This document shows, in pieces, positions 8,488 to 17,906 of a DNA stretch of 64,000 bases. A program made the position numbers and the translations under genes. The stretch comes from Pseudomonas sp. 7P_10.2_Bac1. Its GTDB lineage: Bacteria > Pseudomonadota > Gammaproteobacteria > Pseudomonadales > Pseudomonadaceae. A model generated the notes under the pieces. It made no database searches. It saw only the letters and a list, made by a program, of their open reading frames with translations, and was not told the origin of the DNA. The stretch spans positions 38,683 to 102,682 of the forward strand of contig NZ_JANLNV010000075.1 in the NCBI RefSeq assembly GCF_025465935.1. Reading direction: 5' to 3'. Numbering within the stretch: position 1 is the stretch's first letter; each line of letters opens with the position of its first letter.

Positions 8488-11400
8488 ATGCTTAACAAAG
8501 GACTGTTCCTGGCCTGCGCGCTGGCGCTGCTGAGTGCTTGTGATTCCTCTTCGTCCTCCAAGCCCGAGACGCCCAAGCCGGCCGCCGCCACCCAGGCCGC
8601 CAAGCCAGTGCAAGACCCCAAGGTGCTGGCTGAGCGCTATGCCGGTCGTGAGTTGAACGTGGTGGATGTCTCTGAAGTGCAGTTGGACGGTGCCAGCACT
8701 TTGTCGGTGAGTTTCTCGGTGCCGCTGGACCCCAAGCAAAATTTCGCTGAAAAACTGCACCTGGTCGATGCCAAGACCGGCAAGGTCGATGGCGCCTGGG
8801 AGCTGTCCGATAACCTGATGGAACTGCACCTGCGCCATCTGGAACCGCAACGCAAATTGATCCTGACCGTCGACCCTGGCCTGCGTGCCGTCACCGACGC
8901 AACCCTGGCTGGCGAGTTCGTCAGCCGTCTGGAAACCCGTGACCTGCAGCCGACCGTTGGTTTTGCCAGCCGGGGTAGCTTGCTGCCCACGCGTCTGGCC
9001 GAAGGCTTGCCGGTTATCGCGTTGAACGTCGATAAGGTTGACGTGGAGTTCTTTCGGATCAAGCCCGAATCCTTGCCGGCTTTTCTGAGCCAATGGGGCG
9101 CCAGCAGCAGCCTGCAAAGCTACGAGTCCAAAGAGCTGTTGAGTATGGCCGAACTGGTCTATGGCGGGCGCTTTGACCTGAACCCGGCACGCAACACCCG
9201 TGAAACCGTGATTTTGCCCACCTCGGGAATCAAACCGTTGCAGCAGCCGGGCGTGTACCTGGCGGTGATGACCGCGTCAGGCAGCTACAACTATTCGACC
9301 CCGGCCACTTTATTCACCCTCAGTGACATCGGCCTTTCCGTACACCGTTATCAGAAGCGCCTGGATGTGTTCACCCAAGCGTTGGAGGGCGGCAGTGCCT
9401 TGGCCAACGTCGAGCTACAGGTGCTCGACGGTAAAGGCAAAATGCTGGTCCAGGGTAAAACCGATAAAGAGGGCCACGCCGAACTGGCCTTGCCGCCCAA
9501 GGCTGATGTGTTGGTAGCACGCCAGGGCGATCAGACCAGCTTGTTGCGTTTGAACACTGCTGCGCTGGATTTGGCCGAGTTCGACATCGGTGGCCCGCAA
9601 GCGCACCCGTTGCAATTCTTTGTGTTCGGCCCGCGTGACCTGTACCGCCCGGGCGAAACCGTGCTGCTCAATGCCTTGCTGCGTGATCGCGACGGCAAGC
9701 CGGTCAAGCCGCAGCCGGTCAGCGTAGAAGTGCGCCGCCCGGACGATCAAGTCAGCCGCAAAATTGTCTGGGAGCCGGATGCTTCGGGCTTCTATCAGTA
9801 CGCCCTGCCATTGGCGAGCGAAGCCCCCACCGGTCGCTGGCAGTTAGTCTTCGACCTGGGTGACGGCAAGCCGCAGTTGTATGAGTTTTCGGTTGAAGAC
9901 TTTTTACCCGAGCGCATGGCGCTCGAACTCAAAGGCAGTGACAAGCCGCTGCGTCCGGACCAAACCGCCGAGATTCAGGTCAATGGTCGTTACCTGTATG
10001 GCGCCCCGGCGGCGGGTAATCGCTTGAGCGGTCAGGTCTATGTGCGCCCGTTGCGTGAGGCCGTGAGTGCCTTGCCGGGCTACCAGTTCGGTTCCGTTAC
10101 CGAGCCGGAATTGACCCAGGACCTGGAACTGGACGAGAGCGTGCTCAACGCCAATGGCAAAGAAACACTCAGCATTGAGAGCCAGTGGAGCGAAGCCCGG
10201 TCGCCGCTGCAATTGATCGTGCAGGCCAGCTTGCAGGAATCGGGCGGTCGCCCGATTACCCGGCGTCTGGTGCAACCGGTATGGCCTGCTGACCGCTTGC
10301 CCGGTGTGCGCGGGCTGTTCAACGGCACTGAAACCGACGGCGATGCGCCGGCCGAATTCGAACTGCTGGTGGCGGACAATCAGGGCCACAAACTGGCGGC
10401 GCAAAACCTCAAGGTTCGCCTGGTACGTGAGCGCCGCGACTACTACTGGAACTACTCGGACAGCGACGGCTGGAGCTATCACTACAACGAGAAGTTTCTG
10501 AACCTCAACGAAGAAACGGTCAACGTCAAGGCCGGAGAAACCGCCAAGGTCAGCTTCCCGGTGGAGTGGGGCCCTTACCGCGTTGAAGTCGAAGACCCGC
10601 AAACCGGGTTGGTCAGCAGCCTGCGTTTCTGGGCCGGTTATCGTGCGCAGGACAACGCCGAGGGTGGCGCTGTGCGACCGGACCAGGTCAAGTTGGCGCT
10701 GGACAAGGCGGCGTATAAAGACGGCGATACCGCCAAAGTCACGGTCACACCCCCCGCAGCGGGCAAAGGCTACTTGTTGGTCGAAGGCAGCGACGGCCCA
10801 TTGTGGTGGGAAGAAATTGAAGTCCCGGCAGAAGGTAAAACCTTCGATTTCAAACTTGACCCGAACTGGGCGCGACACGATCTGTATGTCAGCGCGCTGG
10901 TGATTCGTCCCGGCGAGCGCAAAACCAATATCACGCCAAAACGTGCGGTCGGCGTGCTGCACCTGCCGCTGGATCGCACCCAGCGCAAGCTGGCCCTGAC
11001 CCTTGATGCGCCTGAAAAAATGCGCCCCAAGCAGCCGCTGACGGTGAAGGTCACGGCTAAAAACGCCGACGGCAGCATTCCCCAGCAGGCTCACGTCTTG
11101 CTGGCAGCGGTGGACGTCGGGGTGCTGAATATCACTGACTATGCGACCCCGGACCCATACGCCAGCCTGTTTGGGCGCAAGGCCTACGGCGCTGATCAGT
11201 TGGATATCTACGGGCAATTGATCGAGGGCGGGCAGGGCCGCCTGGCCAGCCTGGCATTCGGTGGTGACGCGGCCTTGGCAAAAGGCGGTAAACGCCCGGC
11301 CACCAGCGTCAACATCGTCGCGCTGCAAAGTGCGCCGGTCACCTTGAATGAGCAGGGCCAAGGTGAAATCAGCGTCAACATTCCGGACTTCAACGGCGAA

Positions 11401-13380
11401 CTGCGCTTGATGGCGCAAGCCTGGACCGATGATCGCTACGGCATGGCCCAGGCCAAAACCGTGGTCGCCGCACCGCTGGTGGCCGAGTTGGCGGCACCGC
11501 GCTTTTTGGCTGGCGGTGACGAGACACGGTTGGCGCTGGACGTGTCCAACCTGACCGACAAACCGCAAAAACTCGACGTCACTCTCAACGTTGATGGCCA
11601 GCTCAGCCTGCTCGGCGATGCTGCCCAGCACGTCACGCTGAGCCCCGGCCAGCGCAGCACCTTGCAGATTCCGGTCAAGGCCTTGGGCGGTTTTGGCACA
11701 GGTGTGGTGAAGGTCACGGTCAACGGCCTGGACCTGCCGGGCGAAACCCTGCCGCCGTTCAGCCGCGAGTGGACGTTGGGCGTACGCCCGGCGTATCCGG
11801 CGATGCTCAGGCAGTACCGCGCCGTGCTCAAGGATCAGCCATGGAGCCTGCCGGAAGGCGAGTTGCAGGCCTTTGAACCGGCCGGGCGCGAAGCCTTGCT
11901 GAGCCTGTCGAGCCGCCCGCCGTTGAACCTGGGTGAACAGATTCGTGCGCTCAAGGCGTATCCGTATGGTTGCTCCGAGCAAACCACCAGCGGCCTGTAT
12001 CCGGCGCTGTATGCCGATGCCGCGTTGCTCAAGCGTTTGGGGCTTGAAGGAGAACCGGATGCCGAGCGCAAACGCAAAATCGAACTCGGTATCGAGCGTC
12101 TGCTGGGCATGCAGCGTTACAACGGCAGCTTCGGCTTGTGGGGCGCAGACGGGCAGGAAGAGTATTGGCTGACGGCCTATATCACCGACTTCCTGTTGCG
12201 CGCTCGTGACCAAGGCTATGCCGTGCCGGCCGATGCGTTGAAAAAGGCCAACGAGCGACTGCTGCGTTATGTGCAGGAGCGCAACCTGATCGAAGCCGAT
12301 TACAGCGATAACCTCGACCACACCCGCTTTGCCGTGCAGGCCTATGCGGCGTTGGTTCTGGCTCGCAGCCAACAAGCGCCACTGGGAGCTTTGCGCAGCA
12401 TTTTCGAGCGTCGCAGTGATGCGCGTTCCGGTTTGCCGCTGGTGCAACTGTCGATTGCGCTGCAGAAGATGGGCGACCAGCCGCGTGCCGATCAGGCGCT
12501 GTTGGCCGGGTTGGCGGCCAAGCGTCAGAGCAATCAATGGTTGGGCGATTACGGCAGCCCGCTGCGCGATCAGGCATTGATTCTGGCGTTGCTGGAAGAA
12601 AACAACTTAATGGCAGGTCAACGTGAGCAGCGTCTGTTTGAACTGTCGGATCTGTTGGCGGGCACCCGCTGGTTGTCGACTCAGGAGCGTAATTCGCTGT
12701 TCCTGGCCGGGCGTGATGTGCTGATCCAGCCCGAAAGCAACTGGACGGCCCAGCTCACCAGCGGCGATCAAACCCGCCAGCTGAACAACCGTCAGTCTGG
12801 GCTCAAACTCGATGGTGCGCTGCTGACTCCGCCGCTGACGCTGCGCAATGAAGGCAGCGACGCGGTGTATCAACAGCTGACCCTCTCGGGTTATCCACAG
12901 CAGGCGCCAGCGCCCGGTGGCGAGAACATGACCATTCGCCGCGATTACCTGGGCATGAATGGCGAGCCACTGAACATTAAGGCCCTGAAAAGCGGTGATC
13001 TGGTGTTGGTCCACGTGGCCGTGACGGCTAAACAGGCGGTGCCGGATGCATTGGTGGTCGATCTGTTGCCAGCCGGCCTGGAACTGGAAAACCAGAACCT
13101 GGGGCAGAGTGCTGCCAGCCTTGAAAACGCCAGTTCACAGGTCAAGCAATGGCGTGACGCAATGCAATACGCCAGCGTGCAGCATCAGGAATACCGCGAT
13201 GACCGTTACGTAGCGGCAGTGAAACTCAACGGCTACGGCACCACGCATCTGCTGTACCTGGCGCGTGCCGTCACGCCGGGCACCTACCGTGTGCCGCCGC
13301 CGCAAGTGGAGTCGATGTACCGACCAAACTGGCAGGCCGTGGGCGAGTCCCAGGGTGAGATGGTGATAAAAGGGCGCTAG
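8488..13380 (+). CDS. Bacterial alpha-2-macroglobulin lipoprotein (YfhM-like)
   Basis: A 1630-residue periplasmic protease trap related to E. coli YfhM. A lipoprotein signal ends in LLSAC with the lipidated Cys at residue 18. The next residue is Asp, an inner-membrane retention signal in E. coli, although Pseudomonas rules differ. Macroglobulin and bait regions fill the middle. The thioester motif CSEQ starts at Cys1162 and is followed by the helical thioester domain. Such proteins are thought to entrap foreign proteases and so protect the cell envelope. The paired gene is pbpC, which repairs peptidoglycan. Here a small reverse gene lies between them. The start at 8488 places the signal peptide correctly; the longer frame from 8455 adds residues not expected for a signal peptide. 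Length matches the family. Confidence 0.95.
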   Translation: MLNKGLFLACALALLSACDSSSSSKPETPKPAAATQAAKPVQDPKVLAERYAGRELNVVDVSEVQLDGASTLSVSFSVPLDPKQNFAEKLHLVDAKTGKVDGAWELSDNLMELHLRHLEPQRKLILTVDPGLRAVTDATLAGEFVSRLETRDLQPTVGFASRGSLLPTRLAEGLPVIALNVDKVDVEFFRIKPESLPAFLSQWGASSSLQSYESKELLSMAELVYGGRFDLNPARNTRETVILPTSGIKPLQQPGVYLAVMTASGSYNYSTPATLFTLSDIGLSVHRYQKRLDVFTQALEGGSALANVELQVLDGKGKMLVQGKTDKEGHAELALPPKADVLVARQGDQTSLLRLNTAALDLAEFDIGGPQAHPLQFFVFGPRDLYRPGETVLLNALLRDRDGKPVKPQPVSVEVRRPDDQVSRKIVWEPDASGFYQYALPLASEAPTGRWQLVFDLGDGKPQLYEFSVEDFLPERMALELKGSDKPLRPDQTAEIQVNGRYLYGAPAAGNRLSGQVYVRPLREAVSALPGYQFGSVTEPELTQDLELDESVLNANGKETLSIESQWSEARSPLQLIVQASLQESGGRPITRRLVQPVWPADRLPGVRGLFNGTETDGDAPAEFELLVADNQGHKLAAQNLKVRLVRERRDYYWNYSDSDGWSYHYNEKFLNLNEETVNVKAGETAKVSFPVEWGPYRVEVEDPQTGLVSSLRFWAGYRAQDNAEGGAVRPDQVKLALDKAAYKDGDTAKVTVTPPAAGKGYLLVEGSDGPLWWEEIEVPAEGKTFDFKLDPNWARHDLYVSALVIRPGERKTNITPKRAVGVLHLPLDRTQRKLALTLDAPEKMRPKQPLTVKVTAKNADGSIPQQAHVLLAAVDVGVLNITDYATPDPYASLFGRKAYGADQLDIYGQLIEGGQGRLASLAFGGDAALAKGGKRPATSVNIVALQSAPVTLNEQGQGEISVNIPDFNGELRLMAQAWTDDRYGMAQAKTVVAAPLVAELAAPRFLAGGDETRLALDVSNLTDKPQKLDVTLNVDGQLSLLGDAAQHVTLSPGQRSTLQIPVKALGGFGTGVVKVTVNGLDLPGETLPPFSREWTLGVRPAYPAMLRQYRAVLKDQPWSLPEGELQAFEPAGREALLSLSSRPPLNLGEQIRALKAYPYGCSEQTTSGLYPALYADAALLKRLGLEGEPDAERKRKIELGIERLLGMQRYNGSFGLWGADGQEEYWLTAYITDFLLRARDQGYAVPADALKKANERLLRYVQERNLIEADYSDNLDHTRFAVQAYAALVLARSQQAPLGALRSIFERRSDARSGLPLVQLSIALQKMGDQPRADQALLAGLAAKRQSNQWLGDYGSPLRDQALILALLEENNLMAGQREQRLFELSDLLAGTRWLSTQERNSLFLAGRDVLIQPESNWTAQLTSGDQTRQLNNRQSGLKLDGALLTPPLTLRNEGSDAVYQQLTLSGYPQQAPAPGGENMTIRRDYLGMNGEPLNIKALKSGDLVLVHVAVTAKQAVPDALVVDLLPAGLELENQNLGQSAASLENASSQVKQWRDAMQYASVQHQEYRDDRYVAAVKLNGYGTTHLLYLARAVTPGTYRVPPPQVESMYRPNWQAVGESQGEMVIKGR

Positions 13381-13394
13381 AGCGAAGAATATTC

Positions 13395-13483
13395 GTGGGA
13401 GCGGTCTTGCTCGCGATACAGCCGCCGAGGTGTATCAGGCAGGCCGCGGTGACCTCATCGCGAGCAAGCCCGCCCCCACAGGA
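13395..13483. repeat. REP palindrome, family B
   Basis: GTGGGAGCGGTCTTGCTCGC at the left is mirrored by GCGAGCAAGCCCGCCCCCAC at the right, with a unique 40-bp centre. It lies just after the macroglobulin stop and before the convergent small membrane-protein gene. Confidence 0.85.
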
Positions 13484-13499
13484 TATGAATGGCGTGTAG

Positions 13500-13793
13500 T
13501 TAATGAATGATCCAGCTCAACACCCACAGCCCGAGCAGTAGCCAGATCACACCGCCGATGATTGAGGCGCGCATAAACGCGCGCACGGCGTTGTACAAAA
13601 ACAGCAGCCCGAGCACCAGCACAGCGATGCTGACGATGGAGGTGTCCATGCCCAAGGCGCGCGCCATGCCATCGATAAAGTTGCTGCCCGCTTGAGTAAT
13701 CAGGGTGAACAGGCCGTTCAGGCTTTCGACGATCCAGCGAACGACAGTGCCCAACCACAGGCCCAGATTTCCAATAAAGCTTTCGACGTGCAT
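13500..13793 (-). CDS. Small membrane protein of unknown function
   Basis: A 97-residue protein that I do not recognise by name. It has an amphipathic N-terminal part (MHVESFIGNLGLWLG), a middle segment with ITQAGSNFIDGMARALGMD, and two hydrophobic stretches (about 53-69 and 79-96) ending in WIIH, so the C-terminal half is probably a membrane hairpin. GGGA lies about 7 bases before the ATG. It is on the opposite strand to the flanking macroglobulin and pbpC genes, which are usually adjacent, and its start faces away from the pbpC start across an 85-bp gap. Conservation across pseudomonads would confirm that it is real. Confidence 0.7.
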   Translation of the reverse strand: MHVESFIGNLGLWLGTVVRWIVESLNGLFTLITQAGSNFIDGMARALGMDTSIVSIAVLVLGLLFLYNAVRAFMRASIIGGVIWLLLGLWVLSWIIH

Positions 13794-13878
13794 GGGGATG
13801 TCCCGATCAATAAGATGGCCACTGTGCCAGAGATCTCCCTTAGGCAACCAGACAGAGTGCAAAGTTGCGTAATAAGTA

Positions 13879-16206
13879 ATGGTTAGAAAAAGCTTGCTGT
13901 GGGCCACCTGCGGCCTGGTGCTGGTGATCGCGTTGCTGTGGCTGGCCGACCGGCTCTGGCCGTTGCCGCTGCCCAAGGATGACCTGGCGCGTGTGGTATT
14001 GGCCGAGGATGGCACGCCATTGTGGCGATTTGCCGATGCCAATGGCGTGTGGCGTTACCCCGTGCAAAAGGACGAGGTGTCGCCGTATTACCTTGAAGCG
14101 TTGCTGACCTACGAAGACCGCTGGTTTTTCCGGCATCCGGGGGTTAACCCGCTGGCGCTGGGGCGGGCGGCCTGGCAAAACCTCAGTGGCGGGCGAGTGT
14201 TGTCGGGGGGCAGCACCTTGTCGATGCAGGTTGCCCGTTTACTTGATCCACATGAACGCACATTGCCCGGCAAAGTGCGCCAGTTGTGGCGCACGGCGCA
14301 GCTTGAATGGCATCTGTCGAAAGACCAGATCCTGAGTCTTTACCTCAATCGCGCGCCTTTTGGCGGGACGTTGCAAGGTGTGGCGGCGGCCAGTTGGGCG
14401 TACCTGGGCAAGTCGCCGCAGCACCTCACGCGTTCTGAAGCGGCGCTGTTGGCCGTGCTGCCGCAGGCGCCGAGTCGGCTACGGCCTGATCGCCACCCCG
14501 AACGCGCTCAGTTTGCGCGTGACAAAGTATTGCGGCGCCTGGCCGAGTATCAGGTGTGGCCGCAAGGGGCTGTGGATGAAGCGCTGGAAGAACCGCTGTT
14601 GCTCGCGCCGCGACTGGAACCGAGCCTGGCGCCGTTGCTCGCGCGCCGCTTGAATCGCCCGCACAGCCCGCCGCTGATCCGCACCACCTTGGACGCCAAT
14701 CTGCAACGACGCCTGGAAGACTTGCTGCTGGGCTGGAGGGCGCGCCTGCCCGAGCATACTTCGGCGGCGATCATTGTGGTTGAGACCGAAAACATGGCCG
14801 TACGCGCCTACCTCGGCTCGGTGGACATTAACGATGCCCGCCGCTTTGGCCACGTCGACATGATCAGTGCCATACGCTCGCCGGGGTCGACCCTCAAACC
14901 GTTTTTGTATGGCATGGCGCTGGACGCCGGGCTGATCCATTCCGAGTCGCTGCTGCAAGACGTACCGCGGCGGTATGGCGATTACCGGCCGGGCAATTTC
15001 TCGATGGGCTTTAGCGGGGCGGTGTCGGCCAGTTCGGCATTGGCGCTGTCGCTGAATTTGCCCGCCGTGCAACTGCTCGAAGCCTACGGTCCGAAGCGCT
15101 TTGCCGCTGACCTGCGCAATGGCGGCATCCCGCTGATCTTGCCGGCATTGGCCGAGCCCAACCTGGCATTGATCCTGGGGGGCGCCGGCAGCCGCTTGGA
15201 AGACTTGGTCAGCGGTTACAGCGCGCTGGCGCGGGGTGGCAACAGTGCCAATTTACGCCTGCAACCCCAGGATGAGTTAGTCGAACGGCGCATGCTCTCG
15301 CCGGGCGCCGCGTGGATTATCCGGCGCATCTTGAGTGGTCAGGCGCGCCCGGACCGCGACCCCTCGGCCGAGCTGGTGCAGCGTCCAGCTTTGGCGTGGA
15401 AGACCGGCACCAGTTATGGCTTTCGTGATGCGTTGGCGATTGGCGTGGGGCCGCGGTACTTGATCGGCGTGTGGATCGGTCGCCCGGACGGCACCCCTGT
15501 GCCGGGGCAGTTCGGGCTGGCCTCGGCGGCGCCACTGATGCTGCAAGTCCATGACGTATTGAGTAACCGCGACAGTCAGCGCGCGATTGTCGCCCCCGTA
15601 CCGCCGGTGCCGAGCACTGTTGGGGTGGCGGCGATTTGTTGGCCTCTGGGGCAACCGTTGAACAAGAACGACCCCAATTGCCGACGTCAGCGTTTTGCCT
15701 GGACCCTGGACCACACGACACCGCCGACCTTGCTCGCAGCCGATCAACCGTTGGGCGTGGGTTTGCGCGAAACTTTTTGGGTGGATGCGCAAGGTCTGCG
15801 TGTGAGCCCGCAATGCCCCGGTGCGCAACCGCGTGAAATCGCTTTGTGGCCCGCCCCGCTTGAGCCTTGGTTGCCACGGGCCGAACGACGTGAAGCGCGC
15901 TTGCCGGCGGCCTCAACGAACTGCCCGCCACCGGCATCGAATTCGGTCACGGCATTGTCGATTGTGGGTGTTCGAGAAGGGGATCGTCTGCAACGCCCGG
16001 CGGCGAGTCAGGCTTCACTGCGCCTGACACTGTCGGCGTTGGGCGGCGACGGTCGGCGCTGGTGGTTCCTCAATGGCGCACCGCTGGGCGACAGCGCGCA
16101 CCGGGAAGTGCTCACTGCCACGCTTGAACACTCGGGTCGCTATGAATTGAGCGTACTTGACGAAAGCGGGCAAACCGCACGGGTTGAATTCAGTGTCGTG
16201 GAATAA
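13879..16206 (+). CDS. pbpC: Penicillin-binding protein 1C
   Basis: A 775-residue bifunctional peptidoglycan synthase in the inner membrane. One N-terminal membrane helix (about 5-25) is followed by a GT51 glycosyltransferase domain with TYEDRWFF (catalytic Glu79) and GGSTLSMQ. The transpeptidase domain has Ser337 in SPGSTLKPF, an SxN-type motif in ALSLN, and KTGTS. A C-terminal BiPBP_C-type region (about 690-775) ends the protein. PBP1C is paired with alpha-2-macroglobulin in many Gram-negatives, and the two are proposed to act together in repair after protease attack. The ATG at 13879 is just before the membrane helix. No ribosome site is obvious. Confidence 0.95.
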   Translation: MVRKSLLWATCGLVLVIALLWLADRLWPLPLPKDDLARVVLAEDGTPLWRFADANGVWRYPVQKDEVSPYYLEALLTYEDRWFFRHPGVNPLALGRAAWQNLSGGRVLSGGSTLSMQVARLLDPHERTLPGKVRQLWRTAQLEWHLSKDQILSLYLNRAPFGGTLQGVAAASWAYLGKSPQHLTRSEAALLAVLPQAPSRLRPDRHPERAQFARDKVLRRLAEYQVWPQGAVDEALEEPLLLAPRLEPSLAPLLARRLNRPHSPPLIRTTLDANLQRRLEDLLLGWRARLPEHTSAAIIVVETENMAVRAYLGSVDINDARRFGHVDMISAIRSPGSTLKPFLYGMALDAGLIHSESLLQDVPRRYGDYRPGNFSMGFSGAVSASSALALSLNLPAVQLLEAYGPKRFAADLRNGGIPLILPALAEPNLALILGGAGSRLEDLVSGYSALARGGNSANLRLQPQDELVERRMLSPGAAWIIRRILSGQARPDRDPSAELVQRPALAWKTGTSYGFRDALAIGVGPRYLIGVWIGRPDGTPVPGQFGLASAAPLMLQVHDVLSNRDSQRAIVAPVPPVPSTVGVAAICWPLGQPLNKNDPNCRRQRFAWTLDHTTPPTLLAADQPLGVGLRETFWVDAQGLRVSPQCPGAQPREIALWPAPLEPWLPRAERREARLPAASTNCPPPASNSVTALSIVGVREGDRLQRPAASQASLRLTLSALGGDGRRWWFLNGAPLGDSAHREVLTATLEHSGRYELSVLDESGQTARVEFSVVE

Positions 16207-16447
16207 GCACTCCTGCTGTTAATTAGGCTTAAAACTTTAGTAAGTGTGCCAATTTGTTTTAATTAACTAATTGATTTTAAGAGTTATTTATTCGCATCAA
16301 ATCCTGTTTATACAAGGGCTTAATACCAAGTGGTGAATGGTTCAATACCGGGTCCGGCGTTGTGATGTAAGCCACGACTGAACGCATTTCTGACCTGAGA
16401 TCAGGGAGCGTTCGAACTCAGGCGAATCAGGTGCAAGGTAATGAATC

Positions 16448-17722
16448 ATGAACACTCAATTGTGGTTGAAAACCAGTACAGCCCTTTTGTTGGTAATGAC
16501 CGTCAGCCTGGCCGGCTGCCATAGCGGCGGTGGAGGTTCTAAAAGTCATGTGCAAGCGAGTACGCCAGACGCAGCCTCGGGCGGTGCGGATGGCGGTGGT
16601 AATAACGGCGGTGGCGACAACGGTGGTAACAACGGCGGTGGCAATAACGGTGGCGGCAACAACGGCGGCGGTAATAACGGCGGTGGCAACAACGGTGGTG
16701 GCAACAACGGGGCGAGCAATACGCCTCTGGTCACTGGCCAGGTCATCAGTCAGGTCGGTACGGCGGTTGGCGGCGCAGGTTCCGCAGTCAGTGATCTGGG
16801 AACCACACTCACAACCGTTCCCGTGGTAGGGGCCGCGGGCGGTCTGGTAATCCATACCGGTGATGCCGTGACGTCCGTCAGCGATGGTTTGACCCATGGC
16901 CTGGGTACCCTCGGTACCGATAAGAACTCCTTGGGTATCACCGTGGCGGGTGCAACTAACGCGGTGTCGGATGTCGGTAAAGGTGTGTCCTCTTTGGGAC
17001 AGGGCGCCAGCGGGTTGCTGGATAACACGCCGATCAGCCAGATCCCGATTGCGGGGGGCGTCGCCGGCAAGGTCACCGATGTGGCGGGCGGTCTGGTCGA
17101 CAAGGTCGGGACGACGGTCACCATGCTGGGCAACACCTTGACCACCAATGTCACTTCTGGCCAGTTGGGCAAAGTGACAGGAGGGGTCAATGACAAGGCC
17201 CTGGTGCCGGTTATTTCGCTGGTGGAAAAAACCACGGGGCAAGTGGGAACAGCTGCTGGTCTGGGGGCGCCGGTAGACGGCCTTCTGAATAAGGTGGGTG
17301 GCGTAGTCACAGGTGTCGGCAACAAAGTGACTACGGCTGGTGATCAAAATCCGGTGACCACGCTGGTCGGTGGCGCGCTGGTGGGTGTGGGAGGAGTGGC
17401 CGACAAGGCGGGCGGTTATGTGAACCCGGCAACTGGCGCAGGTACCGGCGCCGCCGCGGGAGGTGTGGGCGGCCTGGTGGGCGGCGTTGCCAGCACGGTC
17501 GGTGGTGTCGTGGGGACAGTGACCGGCGCCAGTTCAGGTAACGCAGAAGGCGGGGGCTTGCTCGGTGGCGCAGTGGGAGTTGGAGCGGGTGTCGGAGTGG
17601 GGGCGGGCATCGTCACCCCCAGTGCTGGAGCAGGCGCAAATGCAGGCGCGGGCGCTAGTTCGGGAGCGGGGCTGGTGGGAGGTGTGATTGGTGGGCTGGG
17701 CAACGTAGGCAAGAAAAACTGA
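16448..17722 (+). CDS. Gly/Asn-repeat lipoprotein (collagen-like triple-helix-repeat type)
   Basis: A 424-residue exported lipoprotein. The signal ends in SLAGC with Cys24 followed by His, so sorting to the outer membrane is likely. A low-complexity region (about 45-86) holds repeated NNGGG units. The remainder is made of short Gly/Val/Ala/Thr segments with recurring VGG, GGV and VTG patterns and almost no aromatics, ending in GNVGKKN. Proteins like this are often labelled collagen-like in Pseudomonas, but a strict Gly-X-Y triplet is not evident, so I treat the label as descriptive. The function is unknown; a surface or adhesive role is an inference. A strong terminator follows, then a TpsB transporter gene on the same strand. 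The upstream 241 bp (16207-16447) is unusually A+T-rich and probably holds the promoter. Confidence 0.8.
   Translation: MNTQLWLKTSTALLLVMTVSLAGCHSGGGGSKSHVQASTPDAASGGADGGGNNGGGDNGGNNGGGNNGGGNNGGGNNGGGNNGGGNNGASNTPLVTGQVISQVGTAVGGAGSAVSDLGTTLTTVPVVGAAGGLVIHTGDAVTSVSDGLTHGLGTLGTDKNSLGITVAGATNAVSDVGKGVSSLGQGASGLLDNTPISQIPIAGGVAGKVTDVAGGLVDKVGTTVTMLGNTLTTNVTSGQLGKVTGGVNDKALVPVISLVEKTTGQVGTAAGLGAPVDGLLNKVGGVVTGVGNKVTTAGDQNPVTTLVGGALVGVGGVADKAGGYVNPATGAGTGAAAGGVGGLVGGVASTVGGVVGTVTGASSGNAEGGGLLGGAVGVGAGVGVGAGIVTPSAGAGANAGAGASSGAGLVGGVIGGLGNVGKKN
16592..16709 (+). repeat. 15-bp in-frame minisatellite encoding NNGGG
   Basis: Units of the type AACAACGGCGGTGGC repeat about seven to eight times with third-base variation. 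Each encodes Asn-Asn-Gly-Gly-Gly. Because the unit is a multiple of three, slippage would change the length of the surface protein but not its frame. The variation between units suggests an older expansion. Confidence 0.85.
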
Positions 17723-17778
17723 CGATACTGCACCTGGCCGGCACGATGGCCTTACCAACAACACCTACGCTGGGTTGG

Positions 17779-17808
17779 AACGAGAGATTGGCTTCAATCT
17801 CTCGTTTT
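17779..17808 (+). terminator. Intrinsic terminator after the repeat lipoprotein gene
   Basis: CGAGAGATTG and CAATCTCTCG form a perfect 10-bp stem with a GCTT loop, preceded by AA and followed by TTTTC. It lies 57 bp after the lipoprotein stop and 99 bp before the TpsB start, so most transcripts of the first gene should end here. Confidence 0.85.
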
Positions 17809-17906
17809 CTACAGGTTCAGATTGTAGGGCTGCTGTTAGCGCCGTGTTGATCGCGAGAGGGCATGGCCAGGCCGTTAACTCGCTGTCGTTGAACACGGAG
17901 TGCCCT

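Noticed and set aside
9904..12537. A very long open frame on the reverse strand inside the macroglobulin gene
   Set aside because: It is a codon-bias shadow of a GC-rich gene. It has no ribosome site, no recognisable domain, and a composition of Gln/Arg/His/Ala expected from the complement of the real frame.
16592..16709. Possible CRISPR array
   Set aside because: The repeats have no unique spacers of regular length, the unit is 15 bp, and it is in frame in a protein gene.
16427..17347. Reverse frame opposite the repeat lipoprotein
   Set aside because: Shadow of the low-complexity repeat; the forward frame has a lipoprotein signal and a terminator at its end.
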